This document shows positions 1 through 10,268 of a stretch of 64,000 nt of DNA, piece by piece. The number at the start of each line of letters is the position of its first letter. Position 1 is the stretch's first letter. Position numbers and translations under genes: made by a program. The stretch spans positions 1 through 64,000 of the forward strand of contig JAISHO010000009.1 in NCBI GenBank assembly GCA_031262485.1, given 5' to 3'. The notes under the pieces are model-generated. The model was not told where the DNA came from, did no database searches, and was given only the letters and a program-made list of their open reading frames with translations. Source of the DNA: Propionibacteriaceae bacterium. Lineage in GTDB: Bacteria; Actinomycetota; Actinomycetes; Propionibacteriales; Propionibacteriaceae.

Positions 1-51
1 GTGTTCGGTGGGGTGTCCAGCAAGGCGGAGGAGGAGCCGGTAGTGGACCTA

Positions 52-104
52 CCGGCGACGACGACAACGCGGCTGGGGGCCCCGCCGGGCGCCACGAACA
101 CGAC
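52..104. repeat. Copy 1 of a dispersed ~53-nt imperfect repeat
   Basis: This stretch aligns with 63084-63135 at about 45 of 53 positions with one single-base gap; the best blocks are CCGGCGA, GACGACAACGC and CACGAACACGAC. It lies just beyond the 3' end of the hrpA-type gene, outside any gene I can support. No function is known to me; it could be a short extragenic repeat family or a remnant of one. Confidence 0.6.
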
Positions 105-148
105 GGTTAGACGCGACAGGCCACTAGGTGGGCGGTGTCGTCTCACCC

Positions 149-3100
149 TCAACCGACGGTGATCCGGTCGAGCGCGGCGGTGACCCGTTTCGGGGAGACC
201 TTGACGGTGGTGCCGAGCCGTTGGGCGAAGAGGCTGACGCGCAGTTCCTCGAGCAGCCAGCGAACCTCGACCAGGGCGGCGGGCCACAGCGTCGGATCCT
301 CCCCGGCTGATCGGGCCAGAGCCTCGAAACGTTCCTCCAAGGCGAGGATCGTCTCGGTTTCGGCGGCGCCCTTGCGCGGATCGGTGGTGACGGCGTCGAT
401 CCTCAGGTTGATCGCCTCGAGGTAACGCGGCAGGGAGAGCAGCCAGGGCGGCGGGGTGGCGGCGATGAAGCCGGGCCGGACGAGTTCGACCAGTTGATCG
501 GCGATGTCAGAGCGGGTCGGCTCTGACATCTCGGGCAGTCTCCGCCGGGCGGTGGCGGCGCTCTCGATCGCCCGGGCGGCGATGTCGGTGATCCGGGCCG
601 TCAGATCGGGGATGAGGGGGCGAGCCCGCTCGACGAGGGTCGACAGGGCGGCCTCGGAGCGGACCTCCCACCAGCGGGCGCCGGCCAAGGCCTGGGCGAC
701 GGCTTGGTCGCGGGCTTGGCGCAACAGATCGGGCACCGAGGGGTCGGGGCCTGATCCGAGGGCGACTTTGGCGCTGTTGGAGAGGTGGGAGACGACCCAG
801 CGGGTCGGATCCGGGGTGGCGAGGACGACGAGCCGGATGATGCCGCGCCGGTGGAGCCGGCGGGCCTTGGCCTCGTCGACGACGACGGTGACCCCGACGC
901 TCGCTCCCTCGTCGACGACAGCGGGATAGCCGAGGGAGGCGCCGTCGCGCGAGAGTTGGGGCGCGAGGTCGCCGAAGGTCCACGAGGTCTGACCGGTCGC
1001 GACAACGGCGTCGTGGACGACAGCGAGGCGGGTTTCGGCGGCCGGTTCGGCTTCGGCGACGAGATCCTCCCAGCGCTGTTCCCGGGCGACGACGTGGTCG
1101 GATTCGACGACGGTGAAGGTCATCCGCAAATGGGCGGGGATGGTCTCCGGTTGCCACAGCCCTGCGGTGTCGACGTCCCACAGTTCTTTGATGGCCCGAT
1201 CGAGGGCGACGGTGAGGGCGGGTTCACTCGGAGCGGTGTCGCCGGTGGGCGCAGCGGCGACGTCGGGTCGGCTGCGCAACCAGGCGAGCGCGGCGGCGGC
1301 GTGGTCGGGGGCGGGCACAAGACGGGTGCGGACCTGTTTGGGCAGAGAACGGATCAGTTCGGTGACGAGTTCGCCGCGTAACCCCGGCACCTGCCAGGTG
1401 AAGGGGTCGCCGGTCAGGGAGGAGAGTTGGGCGACGTCGATGTCGACGCTGACGCCGTCGGTCTCGGCGCCGGGGTCGAAGGAGTAATGCAAGGGGAAGG
1501 CGCGCTCCCCGATCCGCCAGTGCGAGGGGAAGGCGTCCGGATCGGCCCACGGATCGTCGGCGACATCCTCGGCGGTGAGGTCGAGCAGGTCGGGATGACG
1601 ACGCGATTCCTTCTTCCACCAGCGCAGGAATGTCGCCCCGGAGACGCATTCGGCGGGGATCCGCGCGTCGTAGAAGGCGAAGACGGCGAGATCGTCGACA
1701 TCGGCGCCACGACGCGAGCGCTGCAATTGCTCACGGATCTCGGCGATGACGGCCCGGTTGTGCTCGCGGAAGGCGAGTTTCTCTCCCCAGCGCTCCTCGA
1801 CGAGGGCGCTTTGGATGAAGATGGCCCGGGAGCCGGTCGGATCGACCGGCGCGAAGGCGACGGTGCGTCCGGACACGATCGGCACGCCGAGCAGGGTGAC
1901 CGATTCGGTCGCGACGACGGTGGCCGTCTCGGCCACCCAGCGCGGCTCCCCATAGGAGCGTTTGACGAGGTGATCGGCCACGTCGATGACCTGGTCGGGT
2001 TCGATGGCGGCGACGGTGCGGGCCCACAGCCGGGTCGTCTCGACGAGTTCGAAGGCCATGACGAGGTCGGGGGCGGCATTCCGGGCCGCCGAACCGGGGC
2101 TGATGGCGAACCTCGCTCCGCGCGTGCCGGAGTATTCCCGCTGGGGGCGCCGCCCTCGCCGCACCGGGGTCGCCGGTGGCGGGTCGGCCAGGCCGACGTG
2201 GGTGACGATGCCGGACAGCACGGCGGTGTGGAGATGCCAGGCGTCGGCCGGATGAGAGTTTCGGCGCAGCCCGGCGTCACGGCAGACCTGTTTGAGCTGG
2301 GAGCGGAGGTCTTGCCATTCTCGGATCCGTAGATAGTTGAGGTACTCCTGGCGACACATCCGGCGGAAAGCCGAGGACGACAACTCATGGCGTCGATCTT
2401 TGAGGTAGATCCACAACCGCATGAGAGCGACGAGATCTGAGCTCGAGGTCTCCGGCCAGCGCTCGTCGGCGGCCCAGAAGCGCCGGTGGGCGGCCTCGGC
2501 CTGGGCTTGAGCTTCATGGGGATGCTCGCGCACGTCGGGGATGGCGAGCCCGGCGACGATGATCTCCATCTCGCGCAGGCAGTCCTGCCGTTCGGCTTCG
2601 ATGAGCATGCGGCCGAGCCGAGGATCGACCGGCATCTGAGCCAGGGTGCGCCCGATCGGGGTGAGACGGGGCCGCTCGGAGCGTCCGTCGACGATGGCGC
2701 CGAGTTCGACCAGGGTTTTCAGCCCATCGGCGATCTGGGAGGAGTCGGGCGCCTCGACGAAGGGGAAATCACGGATGTCGCCGAGACGAGCGTCGGCCAT
2801 CGTGAGGATGACACTGGCGAGATTGGTGCGCAGGATCTCCGGCGGGGTGAAGCGAGGGCGTGACTCGTAGTCCTCCTGGGAGTAGAGGCGGACGCACACC
2901 CCCGGCCCGATCCGCCCGCAGCGCCCGGCCCGTTGATCGGCGCTGGCCTGGGAGACCGGTTCGATGGGCAGCCGTTGGACCTTCGTCCTTCGGGAGTAGC
3001 GCGAGATCCGCGCTGTGCCGGGGTCGACGACATAGCGGATGCCGGGCACCGTCAGGGAGGTCTCAGCCACGTTCGTCGCCAAGACGATGCGGCGATGCTG

Positions 3101-4090
3101 GTGGGGTTGGAAGACCCGGTTCTGCTCGGCCAGGCCGAGGCGGGCGTATAGCGGGAGGATCTCGGTGCGGGGCCAGTCTCGAGCCTCGAGAGCGGCGGCG
3201 GTGTCGCGGATCTCACGTTCGCCGGAGAGGAAGACGAGGATGTCACCGAAGGGTTCGTCGATGAGTTCGTCGACCGCCTCAGCGATGGCGTCGACGGTGT
3301 CGCCCCCCTCCCCCGTCATCCCCTCGCCGGCCACCGGCCGATAACGGATCTCGACGGGATAGCCGCGCCCGGACACTTCGATGACGGGGGCATCGTCGAA
3401 GTGAGCGGAGAAACGCGCGGTGTCGATCGTCGCCGAGGTGACGATGACCTTGAGGTCGGGCCGCTTCGGCAGAAGTTGTTTGAGATAGCCAAGGAGGAAG
3501 TCGATGGTGAGGCTGCGCTCATGGGCTTCGTCGATGATGATCGTGTCGTAGCGGCGCAGGTGACGGTCGTGGCTGATCTCGGCTAAGAGGATGCCGTCGG
3601 TCATGATTTTGAGACGGGTCTGCCGGCCGGCTTCTTTGGTGAAACGGACTTGGTAGCCGACGAGATCACCCAACTCGCTGCCGGTCTCCTCGGCGACCCG
3701 GGCGGCGAGCGACCGGGCGGCGATCCGGCGGGGCTGGGTGTGGCCGATCCGGGAACGTCCAGCAGCCAAACAGATCTTCGGCAACTGGGTCGTCTTCCCG
3801 GAACCGGTCTCCCCCGCCACGATGACGACCTGGTGTTCCGCCAGCGCGGCGGCGATCTCCTCGGCGGCGGCCGCGATCGGCAGCGACGGGTCGACGGTGA
3901 GATCGAGGCGATCGTCGATCGGGCCGACCGGCGGCGCCCCGGCATCTCCGGTCGACGTCTCGTCGATGGTTCGAGGGGGACGCCGCCGACGCGGGCGTCG
4001 TCGCGCGGATCGGCCTGGCCTCGCGTCGGGTGAACTGTCGTCGCCGGGCGACGGGTCGGTGCCGCCGGGGGATGCGGGCGCGTCGTTCAC
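149..4090 (-). CDS. hrpA: ATP-dependent RNA helicase HrpA (DEAH box)
   Basis: A 1313-residue DEAH-box helicase, the usual size for bacterial HrpA, which unwinds or remodels RNA using ATP in the cytoplasm. The first 60 residues are a basic, low-complexity leader. Visible motifs are Walker A GETGSGKTT at 93-101, DEAH at 187-190, SAT at 219-221 and the motif VI block QRAGRCGR at 386-393. The long C-terminal half matches the HrpA-specific extension (OB-fold and DUF3418-like region). The start is a GTG that overlaps the stop of the upstream universal stress gene (GTGA), so the two are probably translationally coupled in one minus-strand operon. E. coli HrpA is linked to stalled-ribosome rescue and fimbrial mRNA processing; the role here is not shown by the sequence. 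Confidence 0.95.
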   Translation of the reverse strand: MNDAPASPGGTDPSPGDDSSPDARPGRSARRRPRRRRPPRTIDETSTGDAGAPPVGPIDDRLDLTVDPSLPIAAAAEEIAAALAEHQVVIVAGETGSGKTTQLPKICLAAGRSRIGHTQPRRIAARSLAARVAEETGSELGDLVGYQVRFTKEAGRQTRLKIMTDGILLAEISHDRHLRRYDTIIIDEAHERSLTIDFLLGYLKQLLPKRPDLKVIVTSATIDTARFSAHFDDAPVIEVSGRGYPVEIRYRPVAGEGMTGEGGDTVDAIAEAVDELIDEPFGDILVFLSGEREIRDTAAALEARDWPRTEILPLYARLGLAEQNRVFQPHQHRRIVLATNVAETSLTVPGIRYVVDPGTARISRYSRRTKVQRLPIEPVSQASADQRAGRCGRIGPGVCVRLYSQEDYESRPRFTPPEILRTNLASVILTMADARLGDIRDFPFVEAPDSSQIADGLKTLVELGAIVDGRSERPRLTPIGRTLAQMPVDPRLGRMLIEAERQDCLREMEIIVAGLAIPDVREHPHEAQAQAEAAHRRFWAADERWPETSSSDLVALMRLWIYLKDRRHELSSSAFRRMCRQEYLNYLRIREWQDLRSQLKQVCRDAGLRRNSHPADAWHLHTAVLSGIVTHVGLADPPPATPVRRGRRPQREYSGTRGARFAISPGSAARNAAPDLVMAFELVETTRLWARTVAAIEPDQVIDVADHLVKRSYGEPRWVAETATVVATESVTLLGVPIVSGRTVAFAPVDPTGSRAIFIQSALVEERWGEKLAFREHNRAVIAEIREQLQRSRRGADVDDLAVFAFYDARIPAECVSGATFLRWWKKESRRHPDLLDLTAEDVADDPWADPDAFPSHWRIGERAFPLHYSFDPGAETDGVSVDIDVAQLSSLTGDPFTWQVPGLRGELVTELIRSLPKQVRTRLVPAPDHAAAALAWLRSRPDVAAAPTGDTAPSEPALTVALDRAIKELWDVDTAGLWQPETIPAHLRMTFTVVESDHVVAREQRWEDLVAEAEPAAETRLAVVHDAVVATGQTSWTFGDLAPQLSRDGASLGYPAVVDEGASVGVTVVVDEAKARRLHRRGIIRLVVLATPDPTRWVVSHLSNSAKVALGSGPDPSVPDLLRQARDQAVAQALAGARWWEVRSEAALSTLVERARPLIPDLTARITDIAARAIESAATARRRLPEMSEPTRSDIADQLVELVRPGFIAATPPPWLLSLPRYLEAINLRIDAVTTDPRKGAAETETILALEERFEALARSAGEDPTLWPAALVEVRWLLEELRVSLFAQRLGTTVKVSPKRVTAALDRITVG

Positions 4091-4974
4091 CGGATGAGGG
4101 CGACGGGGCAGGCGGCGTGGGCGAGGACTCCGCGGATCGGCCCGCCCAGGGCGATGCCGGTGACGGGCCGGGCGCGCACGCTCAAGACGAGGAGGTCGAC
4201 CTCGGCGGTTTCGCCGATGAGGCGGTCGATCGGCACGTCCCAGTGGCTGCGGGTCGTGATGGTGACGGAGGGAAACTCCTCACGCAACGGTTCAACCATG
4301 CGCTCGAGGTCGGCCCGGGTGCGATCGTCCCAGTCGGTCGCCTCGTCGGGGTGCTGGTTGATGACCGACAGGATGCCGCGCGGGCGGGTCGGGATGACGT
4401 GGACGACGTCGAGGGAGGAGTTCCGCGAGGCGGCCTCTTTCGCTCCCCAGCGCAAGGCTTTGTCGCTGCGCCCCGAGCCGACGGCGACGGCGACCTTGGC
4501 GAAACGCCCGGTCGGTTGCGGGGTCGAGGCGTCGGAGATGACGACGAGGGGGCAGGCCGAGCAGGAGGCCAGCGAGGTGCTCGTCGAGCCGACGAACATG
4601 CGCTCGATGCCGCTGGCGGAGCGACGGCCGACGATGAGGATCTCGGCTTGCTCGCTCAGTTCGGCCAACACGCTGGCGGGATGGCCGACCAGCACGCTCG
4701 TGATGATGTGGTCGTCGGCCACACCCGCCTCGAGGGCGACGGAGCGGGCTTGCTCGACGGCGGCGCGCCCGGCTTCTTCGAGCACGGTCGGATCATAGAT
4801 GACCCCCCAGCCGCCGGCGGCGACGCCGTCGTCGAGGGCGTTGACGAGCCAAAGGTCCTCGTCGAGTCGCTTGGAGCGCCCGATGCCGTAACGGGTGGCG
4901 CGGATGCCGTCCTCGGATCCGTCGACGCCGATGAGGATACGGGGGCGAGCCGGTGTGTCTGTCGTCTCAGTCAT
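4087..4974 (-). CDS. Tandem-domain universal stress protein (UspA family)
   Basis: A 295-residue protein with two UspA folds in tandem, about residues 10-150 and 158-293. Each opens with a beta strand and acidic residue (ILIGVDGSEDG; VAVAVGSGRSDKA). The first domain has an ATP-binding type glycine motif (GRRSASG followed by GSTS), while the equivalent in the second domain is degenerate. The ATG at 4974 is chosen because AGGAGG stands 5 nt upstream; longer in-frame starts lack this and add a non-homologous leader. It is first in an operon with hrpA and is divergent from the PfkB kinase gene. Tandem Usp proteins in actinobacteria are usually stress or hypoxia induced, but I see no specific operator here. 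Confidence 0.9.
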   Translation of the reverse strand: MTETTDTPARPRILIGVDGSEDGIRATRYGIGRSKRLDEDLWLVNALDDGVAAGGWGVIYDPTVLEEAGRAAVEQARSVALEAGVADDHIITSVLVGHPASVLAELSEQAEILIVGRRSASGIERMFVGSTSTSLASCSACPLVVISDASTPQPTGRFAKVAVAVGSGRSDKALRWGAKEAASRNSSLDVVHVIPTRPRGILSVINQHPDEATDWDDRTRADLERMVEPLREEFPSVTITTRSHWDVPIDRLIGETAEVDLLVLSVRARPVTGIALGGPIRGVLAHAACPVALIR

Positions 4975-5257
4975 GACAACCTCCTGAACATCATCATGCC
5001 AGCGCCGGGACGGATCGCCCTGGAATGACCACCGTTGGCATCCGATCGGTCCGCGACCTGCCATCCTCGAACCCACCATCGGCTCTGACGAGGGGCAACA
5101 GGCGGCAAACCGTCGGATCGCGCACGAGGCTCCATCCACAATGGGATCACTGTCCCGGAGGCGCTGTGAGCTATCTTTTCACGTGACTAACCGAACCGAC
5201 CAGAACCGATCGGTGTTTTCGCCGCCGGACGCCACGTCCCCTTTGGAAGGATCACCC

Positions 5258-6331
5258 ATGCACATGCGTACCGACGCCCAGTGGTCGCTCGTCGTCCCCA
5301 CCTCGATGGGGGTGCGTCTGGCTCCGGAGAATCGTCAACCGGTGCATGTGGCCGACCGCTTCCGTCTCACCGTCACTTCGGCGGAGACGAACGTCGCGGC
5401 GATCTCGTCGTATCTCGGGCTGCCGACGCTCGTGTTGACGAATTTCGTGGCCGGCTCTCCCATCTCACAGATCATCAAGACGAATCTGCGCGCCCGGGGG
5501 ATGAGCTATCTCGGCCCCGAGGTGCCCCAAGGCGGCCCCTGGGGCAACCGCCACCAGATCAATATCGCCGACGCCGGTTTCGGCGGGCGCGCCCCGCGGG
5601 TGTGGAACGACCGCTCCGGCGAGGTCGGGCGTCAGTTGAGCGTCGAGGACTTCGACCTCGAGGAGATCTTCGGCGCCCAAGGCGTCACGATCCTCCACCT
5701 GTCCGGTCTCATCGCCGCGTTGTCTGAAGACACGTCGCGTTTTTGCGTCGAGTTGGCGCGAGTGGCGAAGAAGCACGGCACGCTCGTCTCGATGGATATG
5801 AACTATCGGGCGACCTTCTGGAAGGGGCGTGAGGAGGAACTGCGGGCCGCTTTCAGTGAGATCGCCTCGCTCTCGGACATCCTCATCGGCAACGAGGAAG
5901 ATTTCCAGCTCTGCCTCGGTATCGAGGGCCCAGCGGCCGGGGGCGAGGACATCGGCGACAAGATCGCCAGCTTCAAGGAGATGATCGCTCGCGTCCGGCA
6001 GGCTTATCCGCAGGCGTCGTTCATCGCGACGACGTTGCGCGAGGTCGTCTCGGCCAACACGCACCGCTGGGGGATGATCGTCTCCGGCGAGGACGGCGAC
6101 CATGTCGTCGAGCCGCGTGAGATCGACATCCTCGACCGCATCGGCGGCGGCGACGGCTCGGTCGGCGGCATGCTCTACGGCATCCTTCAGGGGTGGACGG
6201 CGGAGAAGGCGATGCAGTTCGGCTGGGCCACCGGCGCGATGGCGGCCGGCGCCGAGACCGACTACGCCGTTCCGGCCGACGAGGCCCAGGTCTGGTCGGT
6301 CTGGAGCGGCAACGCCCGCGTCCAACGCTGA
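5258..6331 (+). CDS. PfkB-family carbohydrate kinase
   Basis: A 357-residue PfkB/ribokinase-family sugar kinase. The C-terminal signature reads DRIGGGDGS, where the conserved Asp is the catalytic base of the family GAGD motif. The N-terminal half contains the family's typical sugar-site region (SAETNVAAISSYLG). The overall pattern is closest in my reading to 2-keto-3-deoxygluconate kinase-like members, but the substrate cannot be fixed from sequence alone. The start is taken at the ATG at 5258, preceded by GGAAGGA; an ATG two codons later is possible. The stop codon is directly followed by the start of the AEC permease gene, which suggests that kinase and transporter share a substrate pathway. 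Confidence 0.85.
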   Translation: MHMRTDAQWSLVVPTSMGVRLAPENRQPVHVADRFRLTVTSAETNVAAISSYLGLPTLVLTNFVAGSPISQIIKTNLRARGMSYLGPEVPQGGPWGNRHQINIADAGFGGRAPRVWNDRSGEVGRQLSVEDFDLEEIFGAQGVTILHLSGLIAALSEDTSRFCVELARVAKKHGTLVSMDMNYRATFWKGREEELRAAFSEIASLSDILIGNEEDFQLCLGIEGPAAGGEDIGDKIASFKEMIARVRQAYPQASFIATTLREVVSANTHRWGMIVSGEDGDHVVEPREIDILDRIGGGDGSVGGMLYGILQGWTAEKAMQFGWATGAMAAGAETDYAVPADEAQVWSVWSGNARVQR

Positions 6332-7261
6332 ATGGGAGCTCTCACCGGTTTTGTCACGATCGGGCTCGTCATCGGGCTCGGCTGGTTGTTGGCGCATCTT
6401 CATGTTCTTGGGAGCGACGATCGACGGCTCATGAGCCGGATCGCCTTCCTCGTTGGATGCCCGGCGCTCATGGGCACGATGATGGCCCAGGCCGATTTGG
6501 AGCGGGTCTTCTCACTCAGCGTCGTCGCAAGTTACGGGGCGATCGTCTTGGCCGCGCTGCTCGGGTTACTCGCTTCCTTCACCGCTTTCCGCTCGACACA
6601 GCGGGGACGCGGACGTGTCATCACAGTTCTCCTGGCTTGCTATTCAAATGCCGGCAACATCGGGCTGCCGGTGGCAGCCTACGCGTTGGGCGATGTCACG
6701 TGGATCGCTCCGATTCTCATCATTCAGATGGCGTTCCTTCAGCCGGCGGCTTTGACGATCCTTGAGGCCAGTCGGGGGCAGGCGGCGGGCCAGGGGCTCC
6801 TGAGGGTGCTGTCGACGCCCTTCCGCAACCCGATGACGGTCGGTGTGCTCCTCGGGCTGGCTATCAATCTGGCCGGGTGGACGATTCCAAGCATTCTCCT
6901 CGAGCCGCTCACCCTCGTCGGGCAGACGGCCGTCCCGCTCATGTTGTTGGCCTTCGGCGTCTCCTTGCGGGCCGATCCGAGGCCCCAGCCCGGCCCGGAA
7001 CAGGCGGAATCGTGGTTCCTCGCCTTGACGAAGGTGGCGATCCAGCCCTTGTTCGCCTTCGGGCTGGCCCACCTCCTCGGTCTGCCAGCGGAGACGATCC
7101 ACGCCGTCACCGTCGTCGCCTGCCTGCCGCCGGCTCAGAACATCTTCATGATCGCCAGCCGCTACGACGTCCGCCTCCTCTTCGCCCGGGACACGATCTT
7201 CCGCGCCACGGGCTTGGCGGTTGTCACGATTCTGGCCGCGACGGCGTTGACGCATCCGTGA
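6332..7261 (+). CDS. AEC family (auxin efflux carrier-like) permease
   Basis: A 309-residue, very hydrophobic protein with about nine to ten predicted membrane segments and the characteristic family motif SNAGNIGLP near residue 108, plus a second conserved block CLPPAQNIFM near 265. AEC (mem_trans) proteins carry organic acids or related compounds across the inner membrane; bacterial members include malate permeases. The ATG follows the stop codon of the PfkB kinase gene with no spacing, so translation is very likely coupled. The substrate is unknown; co-transcription with a sugar-acid type kinase is the only clue. Confidence 0.85.
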   Translation: MGALTGFVTIGLVIGLGWLLAHLHVLGSDDRRLMSRIAFLVGCPALMGTMMAQADLERVFSLSVVASYGAIVLAALLGLLASFTAFRSTQRGRGRVITVLLACYSNAGNIGLPVAAYALGDVTWIAPILIIQMAFLQPAALTILEASRGQAAGQGLLRVLSTPFRNPMTVGVLLGLAINLAGWTIPSILLEPLTLVGQTAVPLMLLAFGVSLRADPRPQPGPEQAESWFLALTKVAIQPLFAFGLAHLLGLPAETIHAVTVVACLPPAQNIFMIASRYDVRLLFARDTIFRATGLAVVTILAATALTHP

Positions 7262-7367
7262 AGTTCGAGATTCGTCAGGCCGTTTCCGACCCGGTCGACT
7301 CTGGCTCGGCTGCGCCTCCATCTTTGTCGCTGAAGCGCGCCGAACCACGTGTCGCTGGATCAGAGGA

Positions 7368-10208
7368 TCAGCTGCACCCGGAGGTGGCGCCGCAGCCCTC
7401 GCAGACGTAGCAGCTGCCGGAGGGGCGCATCTTGGTGCCACAGGTGAGGCAGAGGGGGGCGTCGATGGCTTGCCCGAGCGATTCCATGAGCTCGGCGGTC
7501 GTCCGTGGGACGGCGATGAGCGGGGGTTGGAGCGGGCCGGCCTCGTCGATGCGGAGGTTGTCCCCGTCGTCGTTGCGGAGGGTCTCCGATTCGAGCAGTT
7601 GGGCTTCGTCCTCCTCGGAGAGGTAGGAGCCGGTCTCGACGTAGCGGGCTCGTTCGGCGGCGGTGTAGATGCCGAGTTCGGCCCTCTCGTCGAAGCTGAG
7701 GTAGTCGAGGGCGAGACGACGGAAGATGTAGTCCATGATCGACTGGGCCATCCGCACGTCCGGATCGTCGGTCATGCCGGCCGGTTCGAACTTGAGGTTG
7801 GTCAGCTTCTGAACGTACGTCTCGAGCGGGACGCCGTATTGGAGGGCGATCGAGATGGCGATGGAGAAGGCGTCCATGACGCCGGCCAAGGTCGAGCCCT
7901 GCTTGCCGAGTTTGAGGAAGACCTCGCCGAGGCGCCCGTCGTCGTAGGTGTTGGCGGTGATGTAGCCCTCGGCGCCGGCGACGGAGAAGGAGATCGTCTG
8001 CCCGGCGCGCGTCTTGGGCAGACGCATCCGGCGCGGACGGTATTCGACACGGACTTCGGGCTCCGGCTTGGCGCCGGAGGCGTTCTCTGAGGCCGTCTTC
8101 TTCTTGCCCCCGGAGAGCGGTTGGGTGACTTTGCAGTTGTCGCGGTAGATGGCGAGGGCTTTGAGACCGAAGCGCCAGCCGGCCATGTAGACGTCGGCGA
8201 TGTCGTCGACGGTGGCCGTCTCGGGCAGGTTGATCGTCTTCGAGATCGCCCCGGAGATGAAGGGTTGGACGGCCGCCATCATGCGGACGTGGCCCATCGG
8301 TTCGATGGCCCGTTCGCCGATGGCGCAGTCGAAGACGGCGTAGTCCGTCTCGCGCAGCCCGGGGGCGTCGACGACGTGCCCGTTCTCCGAGACGTAGGCG
8401 ACGATCCCCTTGGCGACGTCTGGGGGGTAGCCGAGCGCGCTAAGGGCCCGTTCGACGGTGGAGTTGACGATCTGCATCGAGGAACCGTCGACCATCTTCT
8501 TGAACTTGACGAGGGAGAAGTCGGGTTCGATGCCGGTGGTGTCGCAATCCATCATGAAGCCGATCGTCCCGGTCGGGGCGAGGACGGAGGCTTGGGAGTT
8601 CCGGTAGCCGTGTTCGGCGCCGAGGGCGACGACCTGGGACCACTCCTCGCTGGCGGCTTCCTGAATCGGCCCGGCCATCGGCACGACCGCCGGGTCGATG
8701 AGGCGGTTGGCCTCCTGGTGTTTGCGCATGACATGGAACTGAGCTTGGGCGTTGGGCTCGTGCCCCTCATAGGGCCCGACGATCCCGGCCAGTTCGGCCG
8801 AGCGGCGGTAGGCGGTCGCCGTCATGAGGGAGGTGATCGAGGCGGCCAGGCGTCGACCGGGCTCGGAGTCGTAGCCGAGGCCGACGGCCATGAGCACGGC
8901 GCCGAGGTTGGCGTAGCCGATGCCGAGTTGGCGGAAGCGGCGGGTGTTGACCCCGATCGACTCGGTCGGGAAGGAGGCGAAACAGATCGAGATGTCCATC
9001 GCGGTGATGATGAGCTCGACGGCAGCGATGAACCGATCGACGTCGAAGGTGTCGTCGTCGCGAAGGAACTTCATGAGGTTGAGCGAAGCGAGATTACATG
9101 AGGAGTTGTCGATGCTCATGTATTCGCTGCAGGGGTTCGAGGCCATGATCCGCCCGGCCGCCGGGATGGTGTGCCAGGAGTTGATGGTGTCGTCGTATTG
9201 GATGCCCGGGTCGGCGCATTTCCAGGCCGCCTCGGCGACGAGACGGAAGAGGTCGCGGGCCCGGCGGGTGTCGGTGACGTGGTTGTCGGTGCGGGCCTTC
9301 AGCTCGACTTCGCCGTCGTTCTCGACCGCTTTCATGAAGGCGTCCGTCACCCGCACCGAGTTATTGGCGTTTTGATATTGGACCGACGAGATGTCGGCGC
9401 CGCCGAGGTCCATGTCGAACCCGGCGTCGCGCAGGGCGCGGATCTTGTCTTCCTCGCGCGCCTTCGTCTCGATGAACTCCTCGATGTCGGGGTGGTCGAT
9501 GTCGAGGATGACCATCTTGGCCGCCCGGCGGGTCGCCCCGCCGGATTTGATGGTGCCGGCCGAGGCGTCCGCCCCGCGCATGAAGCTGACCGGCCCGGAG
9601 GCGGCGCCGCCGGAGCTGAGCAACTCCTTCGAGGAGCGGATTCGGGAGAGGTTGACCCCGGCGCCGGAACCGCCCTTGAAGATGAGCCCCTCCTCGCGAT
9701 ACCAGTTGAGGATCGAATCCATCGAGTCGTCGACCGAGAGGATGAAGCAGGCGCTGACTTGCTGGGGGGAACTGGTGCCGACGTTGAACCAGACCGGTGA
9801 ATTGAAGCTGAACAGTTGGTGGACGAGCATCCAGGTCATCTCGTCGGCGAAGATCTGGGCGTCCTCCTCGGTGGCGAAGTAGCCCTCCTGCCAGCCGGTG
9901 CGGCGATAGACCTCGACGACCCGGTCGATGAGGGTCTTGAGGCTCCCCTCCCGCTGCGGCGTGTCGAGCGCCCCGCGGAAATACTTCGTCGTCACGATCG
10001 TCGACGCGTTGACGCTCCAAAAGTCCGGGAACTCGACGTCGCGCTGCTCGAAGACCGTCTCGCCCGTCTTCCAGTTGGTCTGGACGACGTCACGCTTCGA
10101 CCATGTCACCTCGTCGTAAGGATGGACGCCCTCGGTCGTGAACACACGCGTGAGGGACAATCCTCCCCGCCCGGGGGCGGACGTGGTGGTCGACTGGGTC
10201 AGAGTCAT
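7368..10208 (-). CDS. nrdJ: Adenosylcobalamin-dependent (class II) ribonucleotide reductase
   Basis: A 946-residue class II reductase that makes deoxyribonucleotides using a B12-derived thiyl radical. Recognisable blocks are the N-terminal substrate-site cysteine region (VSACFILSVDDSM), the active-site motif NPCSEY followed by SSCNLASLNL, and the phosphate-binding loop APTGTIGFMMDCDT. The C-terminal tail is cysteine-rich (CLTCGTKMRPSGSCYVCEGC, then GCS at the end), as in long actinobacterial NrdJ, and is thought to re-reduce the active site. It lies 60 nt downstream of nrdR on the same strand and is probably in the nrdR operon, giving NrdR-mediated repression from the upstream boxes. No cobalamin riboswitch is evident in the short gap. 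Confidence 0.96.
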   Translation of the reverse strand: MTLTQSTTTSAPGRGGLSLTRVFTTEGVHPYDEVTWSKRDVVQTNWKTGETVFEQRDVEFPDFWSVNASTIVTTKYFRGALDTPQREGSLKTLIDRVVEVYRRTGWQEGYFATEEDAQIFADEMTWMLVHQLFSFNSPVWFNVGTSSPQQVSACFILSVDDSMDSILNWYREEGLIFKGGSGAGVNLSRIRSSKELLSSGGAASGPVSFMRGADASAGTIKSGGATRRAAKMVILDIDHPDIEEFIETKAREEDKIRALRDAGFDMDLGGADISSVQYQNANNSVRVTDAFMKAVENDGEVELKARTDNHVTDTRRARDLFRLVAEAAWKCADPGIQYDDTINSWHTIPAAGRIMASNPCSEYMSIDNSSCNLASLNLMKFLRDDDTFDVDRFIAAVELIITAMDISICFASFPTESIGVNTRRFRQLGIGYANLGAVLMAVGLGYDSEPGRRLAASITSLMTATAYRRSAELAGIVGPYEGHEPNAQAQFHVMRKHQEANRLIDPAVVPMAGPIQEAASEEWSQVVALGAEHGYRNSQASVLAPTGTIGFMMDCDTTGIEPDFSLVKFKKMVDGSSMQIVNSTVERALSALGYPPDVAKGIVAYVSENGHVVDAPGLRETDYAVFDCAIGERAIEPMGHVRMMAAVQPFISGAISKTINLPETATVDDIADVYMAGWRFGLKALAIYRDNCKVTQPLSGGKKKTASENASGAKPEPEVRVEYRPRRMRLPKTRAGQTISFSVAGAEGYITANTYDDGRLGEVFLKLGKQGSTLAGVMDAFSIAISIALQYGVPLETYVQKLTNLKFEPAGMTDDPDVRMAQSIMDYIFRRLALDYLSFDERAELGIYTAAERARYVETGSYLSEEDEAQLLESETLRNDDGDNLRIDEAGPLQPPLIAVPRTTAELMESLGQAIDAPLCLTCGTKMRPSGSCYVCEGCGATSGCS

Positions 10209-10268
10209 GGGCGGGCCTTTCTCAAGACGCGGGGCGTGCCGCTAACAGGAATGGGGAGAGAAGTCGGG

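Noticed and set aside
5465-6403. A 312-codon minus-strand frame opposite the PfkB kinase gene
   Set aside because: Antisense shadow with an Asp/Arg/Val-rich product and no domain; the plus-strand kinase has clear motifs and a ribosome-binding site.
10209-10268. Possible cobalamin riboswitch upstream of the B12-dependent nrdJ
   Set aside because: The gap to nrdR is only 60 nt, too short, and no B12-box-like sequence is seen.
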